From: Bacteroidales bacterium UBA1410
GTDB taxonomy: Bacteria > Bacteroidota > Bacteroidia > Bacteroidales > Dysgonomonadaceae
Assembly: GCA_002305015.1 (NCBI GenBank)
Contig: DBPW01000033.1
Coordinates: 203,062 to 267,061, forward strand
Direction: 5' to 3'
DNA: 64,000 bases
Shown: one piece after another, positions 47,571 through 57,409 of the stretch
Layout: each line of letters opens with the position of its first letter
Numbering within the stretch: position 1 is the stretch's first letter
Notes under the pieces: generated by a model
The model's input: the letters and a program-made list of their open reading frames with translations, nothing else
Told to the model about the DNA's origin: nothing
Databases searched by the model: none
Translations under genes and position numbers: made by a program

Positions 47571-49625
47571 ATGAACAGACAAAAAAAATCAAAATCGACT
47601 TCGTTAACGGCATTTCGTTTTAAGCGATTTGCCCGAAAATCGTACAGTGTTTTTAACAGCTTGCACAAAGTAGTGAGCATCGGGGTACTTTCGGGATGTG
47701 CCTTAATGAACGCCCATTCGGCTTCGCTAAACCCTGTTGAGCGAACCTGTATCGAAGTATCAACCGACAGTATGCTGTTGCGAGAACTGGATGAGGTGGT
47801 GGTCACCGCTTCGAAGACCGACCTGCCCCTGAGTCAGGCAGCCAAGCAGGTCACCATCATTACTCAAAAAGACATTGAGGCTGCGCCCGTCCGAAGTACG
47901 GAAGATCTTCTAAATTATGTGGCAGGAGTTGATGTCCTGCAACGCGGACCGCACGGCGTACAGGCGGACATTTCACTTCGCGGCGGATCATTCGATCAAA
48001 CCGCCATTCTCCTCAACGGAATTAACCTTACCAATCCTCAAACCGGACACTACAGTTTCGACATCCCCCTCAATCTTTCAGACATCGAACGCATCGAAAT
48101 CATCCAAGGACCCGCATCGTTGGCCTATGGTGCCGGAGCTTTTGCAGGGGGGATCAACATTATCACCAAAAAAGATACGCTTTCAAATGCCTATGTCAAA
48201 ACAGAAGGCGGCATGTATGGGCTTTTTGGTACAGAAGCACGAGGCGCATTAAAAACCCCATCCTCCGTACACCGATTATCCGCAGGGTATGATCGTTCCG
48301 ACGGATACATAGCCAACAGCGATTATCAGTTACTGAATGTGTTATGGCAAAGTCACTTTGACATTAAAAACAATTCACTCGACCTCCAATGGGGATACAA
48401 CGACAAAGATTACGGAGCCAATACGTTTTATACGGCGGCCTATCCCAATCAGTTCGACGACACAGAAACCATTTTCGCATCGATAAAAGGAGAAACCAAC
48501 GGGCAACTGAAAGTAATTCCGGTACTTTACTGGAACAGGCATTACGACTGTTTTCAACTCTTTCGCGATGGAACACCGGGTATCCCCGACTGGTACACCG
48601 GTCATAACTATCACCGAAGCGATGTTTTCGGCGCTAATCTTACTATGCAATATGCCTCGGCATGGGGCATTACAAGCTTCGGAGGTGAGTTCCGCAACGA
48701 AAGCATCCTCAGCAATGTGTTGGGAAAACTCATGGATAAACCCATCGGAAAATATACCAAATCCGATAGCCGTACCAACATCAGTTATTTTGCCGAACAC
48801 AGTTTCGTAACCAACAAATTTACCTTATCGCTCGGTGGATTGCTGAATCACAATACGGCCATCGTCGATAAATTCACCTTCTATCCGGCCGTCAACGCAT
48901 CGTTTCGACCGAGCAATTCTGTAAGCATCTATGCTTCGTGGAACAAGGCAACACGCATGCCTACATTCACCGAACTGTATTATACCACCAAAACCCATAC
49001 CGGCAATACCGATCTGGAAGCTGAGCGCTCACAAGCATGGGAAACCGGCATCAAATACAGAAACCGCATCGTAAATGCGGAAGCATCGGCATTTTATATG
49101 CGGGGCGACAGCCTGATCGACTGGGTAAAACCCGATCCCGACGCCCTGTGGGAATCGAGAAATCATTCCCAAATCAACAAAAAGGGCATCGAAACCAATC
49201 TTTCGCTCAATTTGCGGGAGTGGTTTGGCAATCATCAGCCGTTTAAAAAATTCCGATTAGGCTATACCTATTTGCATCAGAATCTGGTGGAAGATGAACT
49301 TATATCGAACTACACCCTTAACCATTTGCGACATAAATTCACGGCAACCCTTTATCACGAAATCGTGAAAAACCTTTCCGTGAGTTGGAATTTCCGCCGG
49401 CAAGACCGTATAGGATCGTACGTACGATATGAAGATCAAAAACCGGCAGAAAAGGTCCCATACAAACCCTTTTCGGTGTTGGATATCAAAGTAGATTATG
49501 CGATGAAACATTTTCGTTTCTTCGCCAATGCCAACAATATATTCGATACCTCATATATCGATTTGGGCAATGTACCCCAACCCGGTTTTTGGTTCACGGC
49601 CGGCGTCAGCTATACAACACACTAA
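47571..49625 (+). CDS. TonB-dependent outer-membrane receptor (BtuB-like)
   Basis: 684 aa from the ATG at 47571; upstream codons from 47517 overlap the promoter. After a long basic N-terminus with a hydrophobic part (VVSIGVLSGCALMNAHSAS) comes a TonB-box-like stretch (ELDEVVVTASKT), the plug domain (~65-165) with SLRGGSFDQTAILLNGI and EIIQGPASLAYGAGAFAGGINI, and a 22-strand-type barrel to the C-terminus (ends VSYTTH). The plug and size are of the cobalamin/iron-siderophore class. The substrate is unknown: no riboswitch, Fur box or transport gene is adjacent. Confidence 0.88.
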   Translation: MNRQKKSKSTSLTAFRFKRFARKSYSVFNSLHKVVSIGVLSGCALMNAHSASLNPVERTCIEVSTDSMLLRELDEVVVTASKTDLPLSQAAKQVTIITQKDIEAAPVRSTEDLLNYVAGVDVLQRGPHGVQADISLRGGSFDQTAILLNGINLTNPQTGHYSFDIPLNLSDIERIEIIQGPASLAYGAGAFAGGINIITKKDTLSNAYVKTEGGMYGLFGTEARGALKTPSSVHRLSAGYDRSDGYIANSDYQLLNVLWQSHFDIKNNSLDLQWGYNDKDYGANTFYTAAYPNQFDDTETIFASIKGETNGQLKVIPVLYWNRHYDCFQLFRDGTPGIPDWYTGHNYHRSDVFGANLTMQYASAWGITSFGGEFRNESILSNVLGKLMDKPIGKYTKSDSRTNISYFAEHSFVTNKFTLSLGGLLNHNTAIVDKFTFYPAVNASFRPSNSVSIYASWNKATRMPTFTELYYTTKTHTGNTDLEAERSQAWETGIKYRNRIVNAEASAFYMRGDSLIDWVKPDPDALWESRNHSQINKKGIETNLSLNLREWFGNHQPFKKFRLGYTYLHQNLVEDELISNYTLNHLRHKFTATLYHEIVKNLSVSWNFRRQDRIGSYVRYEDQKPAEKVPYKPFSVLDIKVDYAMKHFRFFANANNIFDTSYIDLGNVPQPGFWFTAGVSYTTH

Positions 49626-49758
49626 AGCCGTATAAAGCGATTTTTATTTCTTAAAAATCCGACTAGAAAACCTAAGTGCCTTTTAAAAATCTATTTTAGA
49701 AAACATAAAATCATGAAATAGATTTTTCGGAGTGGACTCGAATAAAACAGTTGAAATT

Positions 49759-49818
49759 GAAGAAGGGGATTGCCGTATTTTTTCGTTAACGAAAAAGTTC
49801 GGATTTCCCCTTCTTTTT
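49759..49818. terminator. Bidirectional terminator between the BtuB-like gene and recG
   Basis: AAGAAGGGGA (49760-49769) pairs with TCCCCTTCTT (49806-49815); further in, CCG/CGG and a central TTTTTCGTTAACGAAAAA self-complementary core extend it into a ~25-bp interrupted stem. The plus strand ends in a T-run. It separates two convergent genes. Confidence 0.8.
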
Positions 49819-49864
49819 CCAATGAATTTATCTTTAACATACAGAAAAACACGAAAAAATAAAT

Positions 49865-51961
49865 TCAACTGATTCTGCCCCAGTCGTACCGATTGCCCGA
49901 TAATCGATTCAGCTGTTGTCTTAATGCCGAATGTTCGGGTTGTTCCAAATTGGGATCTTTCGCAATGATTTCTTCGGCAATTTCGCGCGCATGAAACAAA
50001 ATATCGTTATCGCGCACGATATCCGAAATTTTAAGGTTAAAAGGAATGCCGCTCTGCTGTGTACCCTCCAAATCGCCGGGACCCCGAAGTTTCAAATCGG
50101 CTTCGGCAATCAGAAAACCATCGTTGGTTTCTGTCATGATTTCGATGCGTTTGCGCGTATCGGCCGACAATTCGTAAGGTGTAATCAAGATGCAATACGA
50201 TTGGTCGGCACCACGCCCTACCCTTCCGCGCAACTGATGCAATTGTGCCAGTCCGAAACGCTGTGCACTTTCGATTACCATAACCGAAGCATTGGGCACA
50301 TTCACGCCAACCTCGATCACCGTTGTAGATACGAGTATTTGCACTTCGTTTGCCAAAAAACGACGCATCACTTCATCTTTTTCGGCAGGTTTCATGCGGC
50401 CGTGCATCTTGCAAACCGTAAATTCGGGGAACGACTCTTTGATGTGCAGGTAACCCTCTTCCAAGCTGCGCAAATCGAGGTTCTCGTTTTCTTCGATCAA
50501 CGGAAAAACCACATAGACCTGCCGTCCGGCATGAATCTGATCGCGAAGAAAAGCATGCAACGCTCCGCGTTTTGTATCGTAGCGATGAATCGTTTTGACG
50601 GGTTTGCGGCCCGGCGGTAACTCATCGATCACCGACACGTCGAGATCGCCATAAACCGTCATGGCGAGTGTGCGCGGAATGGGTGTAGCTGTCATTACGA
50701 GCACATGGGGTGGGTGATCGTTTTTCTTCCACAACTTGGCCCGTTGCACCACACCGAAGCGATGTTGCTCATCAATCACCACAAACCCGAGATTCTGAAA
50801 CTGCACTCCATCCTCAATCAACGCATGAGTGCCGATGAGAATATCGATTTTGCCCGATTGCAGATCCTCCAAGATCAACTCTCGCTCCTTTTTCTTCGTC
50901 GAACCTGTGAGCAGCGCCACGTTCACATCCATATCCGACAGTAATTCGCTAAACGTGGCAAAATGTTGAGACGCAAGAATCTCGGTCGGTGCCATAAGGC
51001 AGGTCTGAAAACCGTTATCGATCGCGATCAACATACTCATGAGCGCAACCAGGGTCTTTCCGCTTCCTACATCTCCCTGCAGAAGACGGTTCATCTGTTT
51101 TCCGGAACCCATATCCCGACGGATTTCCTTAATGACCCTTTTCTGGGCGTTTGTCAGCTCAAATGGAAGGTATTTTTTGTAAAAAGTATTCAGGTTCTTG
51201 CCTACACGCTTAAAGACAAAGCCATTTAATTTGGATTTTCGATCGGCAGCATACCTAACGATACTCAGTTGAATATAAAACAATTCCTCGAACTTCAACC
51301 GATATTCCGCATCGCGTAGCAAAAGGGGATTCTTGGGGAAATGAATGTTTTCTATGGCATCATGAAAAGGGATGAGATGTGCAGCCTGCACCACATCGGG
51401 CGAAAGCGATTCGGGCAACCTTTCTCGGATCATGCCAAACGCACTCTCGATGATTTTCTGCATCGCCCGAGAGTTAAGATAGTGCGACTTCATTTTTTCG
51501 GTGGTAGTATACATCGCCACCAATCCATCCGGGCGATCCGCTTCATTCATATACGGATCAATCTCGGGATGAGCAATGTTCCACCGATTATTGAAAAGCG
51601 TAGGCCGACCAAAAACGATATATTCGGTATTCGGTTTATATTTGTTTTCGATATATCGAATTCCTTGAAACCACACCAAATCGACGAATCCCGTTCCGTC
51701 GGTAAAATGAGCAACCAATCGTCTCTTCCGTCCTTCGCCGAAGGATTCGAAGGCCGTTATCCGACCTTTGAGCTGAATATAGGGCATCGAACCATCAATC
51801 TCATGAATGAAATACAACCGACTCCGGTCGATGTAACGATAGGGATACCATCGCAGCAGGTCTTCTATGGTAAACACATCGATCTCCTTGTTGAGGATCT
51901 CGGCACGTTTGGGGCCGACACCCGGAACAAATTTCACATCGGTTTGCAGTATCGTTGACAT
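49865..51961 (-). CDS. recG: ATP-dependent DNA helicase RecG
   Basis: 698 aa from the ATG at 51961. The frame is open another 154 codons upstream, but that stretch crosses the promoter box and a dispersed repeat and is not RecG-like. N-terminal wedge domain (~45-160; ELKGRI-type OB fold, seen here as YIQLKGRITAFESFG), then helicase motifs: Walker A GDVGSGKT, motif II DEQHRFG, MTATPIPRTLAMT, and in the C-terminal half VSTTVIEVGVNVPNA and QLHQLRGRVGRG. RecG regresses stalled replication forks and processes branched DNA. It ends 40 nt from the bidirectional terminator. Confidence 0.96.
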   Translation of the reverse strand: MSTILQTDVKFVPGVGPKRAEILNKEIDVFTIEDLLRWYPYRYIDRSRLYFIHEIDGSMPYIQLKGRITAFESFGEGRKRRLVAHFTDGTGFVDLVWFQGIRYIENKYKPNTEYIVFGRPTLFNNRWNIAHPEIDPYMNEADRPDGLVAMYTTTEKMKSHYLNSRAMQKIIESAFGMIRERLPESLSPDVVQAAHLIPFHDAIENIHFPKNPLLLRDAEYRLKFEELFYIQLSIVRYAADRKSKLNGFVFKRVGKNLNTFYKKYLPFELTNAQKRVIKEIRRDMGSGKQMNRLLQGDVGSGKTLVALMSMLIAIDNGFQTCLMAPTEILASQHFATFSELLSDMDVNVALLTGSTKKKERELILEDLQSGKIDILIGTHALIEDGVQFQNLGFVVIDEQHRFGVVQRAKLWKKNDHPPHVLVMTATPIPRTLAMTVYGDLDVSVIDELPPGRKPVKTIHRYDTKRGALHAFLRDQIHAGRQVYVVFPLIEENENLDLRSLEEGYLHIKESFPEFTVCKMHGRMKPAEKDEVMRRFLANEVQILVSTTVIEVGVNVPNASVMVIESAQRFGLAQLHQLRGRVGRGADQSYCILITPYELSADTRKRIEIMTETNDGFLIAEADLKLRGPGDLEGTQQSGIPFNLKISDIVRDNDILFHAREIAEEIIAKDPNLEQPEHSALRQQLNRLSGNRYDWGRIS

Positions 51962-51997
51962 TCGAATAAAAATAGAATAATCGATGATTTTAAGTAA

Positions 51998-52005
51998 CAA
52001 ACTTA
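51998..52005 (-). promoter_or_regulatory. -7 promoter box of recG
   Basis: TAAGTTTG on the minus strand matches TAnnTTTG, 37 nt before the RecG ATG. It supports the start at 51961 and separates recG from the repeat. Confidence 0.5.
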
Positions 52006-52055
52006 AATAAAAAAGATGAGATTTTATAAACACAGCGATAAAATCATCGTTGCAT

Positions 52056-52421
52056 CTTCCTCGCACCAAGGCCGTACCAAGGCTGCACCATCCTTGCATG
52101 ACGCTTGCGTCAACATCGCATAATCCTTGCACAAAGTTTGCTCCGGCTGCACCTCTGTATCCCGCTCTAATAGCGGAAAACATGCAGGTTTGCTTTACAA
52201 AAACCAAACGGGATTTGGTGCTGTTGTCCCTGCTTAGAGGCAAGCATGAAGCGAAGGAAGAGCGAAGGAAGATCAAATAAGAAGCAACACGAAGTCCACA
52301 AAAAAGCCCTTGTCGAACAAAAACTTCGTTAAACCGAATATCGGAAATTGTCCTCCTTTCTGTCTCACTTGTTGGATCGAACAAAAAATGCGCTGATCCC
52401 CCATGCCTGAATGCCCGAAAC
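52056..52421 (-). repeat. Dispersed intergenic repeat, copy B
   Basis: About 365 bp in the 555-bp glyA-recG spacer, homologous on the minus strand to copy A at 10494-10833. Shared features occur in the same order: a TTTCGGG start, two AACGAAGTTTTT-type motifs, CTTCCTTCGCT, a TAGAGCGGGA block next to a small CCGCT/AGCGG stem, an ACTTT(A/G)TGC segment and the terminal 23-nt perfect match (52056-52078). It is slightly longer owing to an extra GGATTATGCGATGTTGACGC section with a TGACGC/GCGTCA palindrome. There is no transposase or clear terminal inverted repeat. Confidence 0.75.
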
Positions 52422-52450
52422 AAAGGGTATGAGAGAAGATATTCAAAAAT

Positions 52451-52482
52451 AATGAGGAATCCATAAAAACGGATTCCCCATT
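52451..52482 (-). terminator. Rho-independent terminator of glyA
   Basis: AATGaGGAATCC (52451-52462) pairs with GGATTCCcCATT (52471-52482), one mismatch, 8-nt loop. On the minus strand it is followed by ATTATTTTTG. It lies 35 nt past the glyA stop codon. Confidence 0.8.
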
Positions 52483-52516
52483 ACTATTCTTGAAAAATAA
52501 AAATTAGCCGAAAATG

Positions 52517-53797
52517 TTACCAGGCAAAAAGCGGGTATTCTCTCATCATCTCGTTCACTTTTTTGCGCACGATAGTGATGACCTTTTCATTCTCTACATC
52601 GGACAATACCGTATCGATCAGCTCCACAATCTCGCCCATCAACGGCTCTTTCAACCCGCGAGTGGTGATTGCCGGCGTGCCGAAACGCAATCCCGAAGTC
52701 TGAAAAGGACTGCGATTGTCATAAGGCACCATATTCTTATTGGTGGTGATGTCAGCCGATACCAACGCCTGTTCGGCAACCCTGCCCGTAAGATCGGGGA
52801 ACTTCGTACGCAAATCGATCAACATACAATGATTATCTGTTCCGCCGGAAACCACTTTATATCCTTTATCCATAAAGGCTTGTGCCATTGCTGCCGCATT
52901 CCTTTTCACCTGTAACTGATAGGCTTTGAAAGAATCTTCCAACGCTTCTCCAAATGCAACCGCCTTAGCAGCAATCACATGCTCCAACGGCCCCCCCTGT
53001 GTACCGGGGAAAACAGCCGAATCCAGAAGAGCAGACATCATTTTCACTTGACCTTTGGGTGTTTTGATACCCCAGGGATTCTCAAAATCTTTCCCCATCA
53101 AAATCACACCACCACGAGGGCCACGAAGCGTTTTATGTGTAGTGGAAGTAACGATGTGTGCATGCTTGAGCGGATTTTCGAGCAATCCCGCAGCGATAAG
53201 TCCGGCGGGATGAGCCATATCCACCATAAAAATAGCTCCGATTGCATCGGCAACTTTTCGGATACGTGCATAATCCCATTCACGCGAATAGGCCGATGCA
53301 CCTGCGATGATCATTTTGGGGTGTTCTTTACGGGCAACGACTTCCAATTCGTCGTAATCGACCCGTTGATCTTCCTGACGCACCGTATATTCCAAAGGAT
53401 GAAACAAAATGCCGGAAAAATTTACCGGCGAACCGTGCGAGAGATGTCCACCATGAGACAAACTTAATCCGAGAAATTTATCGCCAGGATTCATACAGGC
53501 CAAAAATACGGCCATATTGGCTTGTGCTCCCGAATGGGGCTGCACATTCACCCATTCGGCATCGAATAATTTTTTCAATCGATCGATGGCCAATTGCTCC
53601 GTCATATCCACAAACTCGCAACCGCCGTAATATCTTTTGCCGGGATAACCTTCGGCATATTTATTGGTCATCACCGACCCCATTGCTTCCATCACCTGGT
53701 CGCTTACAAAATTTTCGGAGGCAATCAGTTCTATACCTCTCAACTGACGCTGCTTTTCTTTTTCGATAATCTCGAAAACCAACGAATCTCTCTTCAT
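52517..53797 (-). CDS. glyA: Serine hydroxymethyltransferase
   Basis: 426 aa PLP enzyme interconverting serine and glycine with tetrahydrofolate as one-carbon carrier. Motifs include [51 protein letters not shown] and the PLP lysine Lys222 in [14 protein letters not shown]. Length and sequence are normal. It is preceded by a 78-nt gap to trmD that holds a TATTTTTG box at 53822-53829 on the minus strand, so it can be transcribed alone. Confidence 0.98.
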   Translation of the reverse strand: MKRDSLVFEIIEKEKQRQLRGIELIASENFVSDQVMEAMGSVMTNKYAEGYPGKRYYGGCEFVDMTEQLAIDRLKKLFDAEWVNVQPHSGAQANMAVFLACMNPGDKFLGLSLSHGGHLSHGSPVNFSGILFHPLEYTVRQEDQRVDYDELEVVARKEHPKMIIAGASAYSREWDYARIRKVADAIGAIFMVDMAHPAGLIAAGLLENPLKHAHIVTSTTHKTLRGPRGGVILMGKDFENPWGIKTPKGQVKMMSALLDSAVFPGTQGGPLEHVIAAKAVAFGEALEDSFKAYQLQVKRNAAAMAQAFMDKGYKVVSGGTDNHCMLIDLRTKFPDLTGRVAEQALVSADITTNKNMVPYDNRSPFQTSGLRFGTPAITTRGLKEPLMGEIVELIDTVLSDVENEKVITIVRKKVNEMMREYPLFAW

Positions 53798-53875
53798 CTT
53801 GTATATTTATTTAATGAAATGCAAAAATACAGAAGTTTGTTGAAAAATAGCGTGATTTTAAATTTTTTACACTCC

Positions 53876-54577
53876 CTATTTCTCACTCTCGGCGTCGTTT
53901 CCCTTTTCCAACAGATCGGGGCGCAACCGTTTAGTACGCTCTACAGCCTGTTCCATGCGCCATTCGGCAATTTTTCGCTCATGTCCCGAGAGAAGAATTT
54001 CGGGCACTTTCCATCCTTTATACTCTGCCGGACGAGTGTAAACAGGTGGAGCAAGAAGATGATCCTGAAACGAATCGGACAAGGCCGATTGTTCATCGCC
54101 AAGCACACCCGGTATAACCCGCACCACAGCATCGGCAATCATGGCCGCAACCAATTCGCCGCCGGTGAGCACAAAATCGCCGATGGAAATTTCCCGTGTA
54201 ATCAAATGCTCGCGCACCCGATAATCGATGCCTTTGTAATGACCGCAAAGGATAATGATGTTCTGCATCAACGACAATTCGTTGGCTATCTGCTGAGTAA
54301 ACGGTTCACCATCGGGAGAAGTATAAATCACTTCATCGTAATGGCGCTGCGACTTCAGCTGCGAAATCGCCCGATCAATCGGCTCGATCTGCAAAACCAT
54401 CCCGGCCTCGCCTCCAAAGGGATAATCGTCTACACGACGATGCTTATCGGTGGAATAGTCGCGCAAATTGTGTACGACAATTTCAACCAACCCTTTATCC
54501 TGAGCTCGTTTCAAAATGGAGCAATGTAATGCTCCATCGATAATCTCGGGCAAAACCGTAATGATATCTATCCGCAT
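53876..54577 (-). CDS. trmD: tRNA (guanine(37)-N(1))-methyltransferase
   Basis: 233 aa SPOUT enzyme. N-terminal [11 protein letters not shown], the [13 protein letters not shown] loop, the knot sequence [12 protein letters not shown] followed by [15 protein letters not shown], and [10 protein letters not shown] are the TrmD signature. It methylates N1 of G37 in tRNAs for Leu, Pro and Arg to prevent frameshifting. It is not in the usual rpsP-rimM-trmD-rplS operon; here it sits between glyA and a receptor gene, as is common in Bacteroidetes. A TATTTTTG box (54609-54616) is a candidate promoter. Confidence 0.97.
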   Translation of the reverse strand: MRIDIITVLPEIIDGALHCSILKRAQDKGLVEIVVHNLRDYSTDKHRRVDDYPFGGEAGMVLQIEPIDRAISQLKSQRHYDEVIYTSPDGEPFTQQIANELSLMQNIIILCGHYKGIDYRVREHLITREISIGDFVLTGGELVAAMIADAVVRVIPGVLGDEQSALSDSFQDHLLAPPVYTRPAEYKGWKVPEILLSGHERKIAEWRMEQAVERTKRLRPDLLEKGNDAESEK

Positions 54578-54608
54578 GTTTGTGATACCTTTTGGAGTAA
54601 TTTTATTC

Positions 54609-54616
54609 CAAAAATA
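54609..54616 (-). promoter_or_regulatory. -7 promoter box of trmD
   Basis: TATTTTTG on the minus strand 32 nt before the trmD ATG, within a small AAAAAT/ATTTTT palindrome. No -33 match. Confidence 0.4.
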
Positions 54617-54658
54617 CGCATTTTTGCCGTAATTTTCTGCAAGAAAAGCATGCCGGCA

Positions 54659-57151
54659 TCAATTTCCGCTTCCGGTACTGCCACTTGTTCCGGTCTGAGA
54701 ACTGCTTTCTCCGGCTTTCACATCATCGTTGCTAATAGTCCGTTGCACTTTCTTGATGGAAGTTTTTAAATCGCCAAAGCGATATGTAACGCTCAAACGA
54801 AACGAACGCATGGGTTGCATAAACGTACTTTTCTGCATAAAACCTTCCCCTTTGGTTGTTGAACTAAATTCAACAAACTCGGCAAAAGGATTGCTTGCAG
54901 AAAGGTTGACGTCGAGTTTTTTGTTGAGGAAACTCTTCATCACATTAAACGAGTAAAAATAAAACGCCGACTGGGAAGTTTGCAACTGCACGCGGCCGGA
55001 AAAAATACCGGCATTGGCTCCCACACGAAAATCCTTCGGGAAAGTCAACATCAATCCACCAAATCCTTCACCGGAAAAGCCATTGTTCTTTAATTGATTA
55101 TCATTCGTACTCCGAATATCGGTATAGTTTACATTGGCATTGGCATATAAACGGATAATTGCCGACGGAGTCCAACTGCCATACAGGTTCAAGCCGAGAT
55201 TCTGATTTTTACCTATATTGTCATACGTATTATGGGTCACCCCGTTTTTTATGAAACTATAGTATGCAATGGCATTTTTAGTAAAAGAATAGCTGAGCGA
55301 TGCGTTGAGATTTACCTTTTGAGAAAACGAGCCGAAATTGATATTGAAACTATGGCTCTGTTCTGCATCCAGTTTGGGATTTCCATAACTGATATTTGTC
55401 GGGTTAAGATCGTTGACATAGGGATTGAGGTACCAGATACCCGGACGGGAGATGCGCATGTTATATCCCACTCTGAGGGTTTGCGCCATTCCAAGCTGAT
55501 AAGAAAAGGTGAGCGACGGCACCAAATCGAAAAAATGAGTTTGAATGGTGGTATCTTTTGCACTCATGAAATGAATATCTTGATCGGTATATTCTCCCCG
55601 TAAACCCGTTTTTACGCCAATTTTACCGGTTTTAAAACTATAACCGGCATACCCCGAAACAATATGCTGATCATGATCGAGATCATTTTTACGCGACAAA
55701 TCCACTTTCCACGTATTGTCCTCAACATCAAAATACGTATTATCGCTTTCACTTGTATTTTGTCTGAAAATATATTTCAACCCCGTTTCAACAGTATGTT
55801 TATTCGTAAGGGGATTCACATAGTCGATTTGTCCGGTATGTTCCTTTCCTCCGGCATCGTTTATGCTCTTTCGACGATAACCTTCAGGATAGAAATAATT
55901 TCCGGTCACATCTGTAAAACGACTTTCGTATTCGCCGTCGTTCGGATTTTGTTGAAAACGATACGAAAACGTCAACATCTCCCCCTTCTTTTTAAAATTT
56001 CGCTGATAATCGACCGACAATTCGACTCCTCCATATTCCTGCTCGGAAAAAGAATGGGCTCGATAGCTGTAATTTTGAGCCCCTTTTGACAATGCATTTT
56101 GCAAACCCGTGGAAGAGAAATCTCCTCCGAAACGCGATACGGATAAATTGAACAAATTCAACGTATCGGGCTCATAACTCAATGCGCCGCTGAAAAACAA
56201 ACCACCCCCTTTGCTTTTATTGGTGCCATCCTGAGTAAGCACATTTTCAGGGTTCGGTGCAAAATCTTCCCGTATGTAGGTCGATTCCGATTCCGGTCTG
56301 CTGTGATGATAATAGCTGGCATTGCCTGTAAATCCGAATTTTCCATACTTTAAGGCCAGATACGCATTTCCGCCATATCCCCCATAAGTATCGCCATTGG
56401 CTCCTACTGAACCGGAATAACCGTCGTCTACCCGCTTGTCGGTGATAATATTGATAATGCCTCCTACTCCCTCGGCATCGTATTTTGCGCCCGGATCGGT
56501 AATTACTTCGATATCTTTTATGCTGTTTGCAGGCATGCTCTTGAGTACCTGCGAAGGATTGTTCGTAATCATGTTCGACGGTTTTCCGTTCAGATAAATC
56601 TTAAAATTCGTCGATCCTTTCAACTGAATTTTATCTTCTCCGTCAACCGTCACCATCGGCACTTTTCTCAGTAAATCGAGCACACTGGATGTGGAGGCCT
56701 CAGGGTCGTCTTTGGCACTGTAGGTAAGTTTATCGATCTCCACCTTCACCAAAGGGCGTTGGGCAACAACACTGATCTCATCGAGTTGTGTAGAACTTTC
56801 CGAAAGGACTATCTTGCCTAAATCCGTTGGCATACGCGTAGATACTTCCACATTCTTTTTCAACGGATTCATCCCCACAAACTGAAAAGTAAACACATAT
56901 TTCCCCGCCGGCAAAGAAACCGAAAAATTTCCCTTCTCGTCGGCGGCCAATTTTTTAACGACTTTTTCTGAAGCACCTTCTCTTGAGATGGATATAGTGG
57001 CGTAAGGAAGCGGATCATTATCGGTAGGACCGGCCAATTGCCCTCTCACCATAACTTGTTCTTTCTCCGCACCGGAAGAAGAAACTGATGTTTGAGCAAC
57101 CGATGTAAAGGTCGTAAAACAACATAACAAAAAGAAAAGTGGTCGTTTCAT
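54659..57151 (-). CDS. TonB-dependent receptor of the OMP beta-barrel (OMP_b-brl_3) type
   Basis: 830 aa. Signal peptide (1-19, ending SVAQ), a carboxypeptidase-regulatory-like domain (~33-115: VRGQLAGPTDNDPLPYATISI region), then a plug domain (~125-220) with STSSVLDLLRKVPMV, YLNGKPSNM and ITDPGAKYDAEGVGGIINI, and an outer-membrane barrel of the family seen in Bacteroidetes (~250-800). The end is a Ser/Gly-rich tail (TGTSGSTGSGN) rather than the usual aromatic residue, which is typical of this family. The receptor's ligand is not known and it is encoded alone. The minus-strand TACTTTTG at 57195-57202 is a possible promoter. Confidence 0.9.
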   Translation of the reverse strand: MKRPLFFLLCCFTTFTSVAQTSVSSSGAEKEQVMVRGQLAGPTDNDPLPYATISISREGASEKVVKKLAADEKGNFSVSLPAGKYVFTFQFVGMNPLKKNVEVSTRMPTDLGKIVLSESSTQLDEISVVAQRPLVKVEIDKLTYSAKDDPEASTSSVLDLLRKVPMVTVDGEDKIQLKGSTNFKIYLNGKPSNMITNNPSQVLKSMPANSIKDIEVITDPGAKYDAEGVGGIINIITDKRVDDGYSGSVGANGDTYGGYGGNAYLALKYGKFGFTGNASYYHHSRPESESTYIREDFAPNPENVLTQDGTNKSKGGGLFFSGALSYEPDTLNLFNLSVSRFGGDFSSTGLQNALSKGAQNYSYRAHSFSEQEYGGVELSVDYQRNFKKKGEMLTFSYRFQQNPNDGEYESRFTDVTGNYFYPEGYRRKSINDAGGKEHTGQIDYVNPLTNKHTVETGLKYIFRQNTSESDNTYFDVEDNTWKVDLSRKNDLDHDQHIVSGYAGYSFKTGKIGVKTGLRGEYTDQDIHFMSAKDTTIQTHFFDLVPSLTFSYQLGMAQTLRVGYNMRISRPGIWYLNPYVNDLNPTNISYGNPKLDAEQSHSFNINFGSFSQKVNLNASLSYSFTKNAIAYYSFIKNGVTHNTYDNIGKNQNLGLNLYGSWTPSAIIRLYANANVNYTDIRSTNDNQLKNNGFSGEGFGGLMLTFPKDFRVGANAGIFSGRVQLQTSQSAFYFYSFNVMKSFLNKKLDVNLSASNPFAEFVEFSSTTKGEGFMQKSTFMQPMRSFRLSVTYRFGDLKTSIKKVQRTISNDDVKAGESSSQTGTSGSTGSGN

Positions 57152-57371
57152 GAAAGTAAGGGTTAGTGGGTTTATTCATTCGTTAAATCACGGCCAAAAG
57201 TAATCAAAATTATACAGCTGATAATTCACAAACCGATTGAAATAGAAGATTATTACAAAATCTTAGTATTGACATTGCCGTTTTGATTATTTTTCACACG
57301 AAACCGGGGATTATAAAGCACAAAGCAGAATTCGGTTTTCATTGTCTGTTCATAAATTGAAAAATATCATG

Positions 57372-57379
57372 TAATTTTG
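57372..57379 (+). promoter_or_regulatory. -7 promoter box of the transglutaminase-lysO unit
   Basis: TAATTTTG fits TAnnTTTG, 30 nt before the start codon. No well-spaced -33 element was found. Confidence 0.45.
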
Positions 57380-57409
57380 TGTTTTAAGAACCCCATTAAA
57401 ACGTAAATC

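Noticed and set aside
51962..52423. 154-codon N-terminal extension of RecG
   Set aside because: The sequence runs through the recG promoter box and the dispersed repeat and has no RecG similarity; the ATG at 51961 gives the normal protein.
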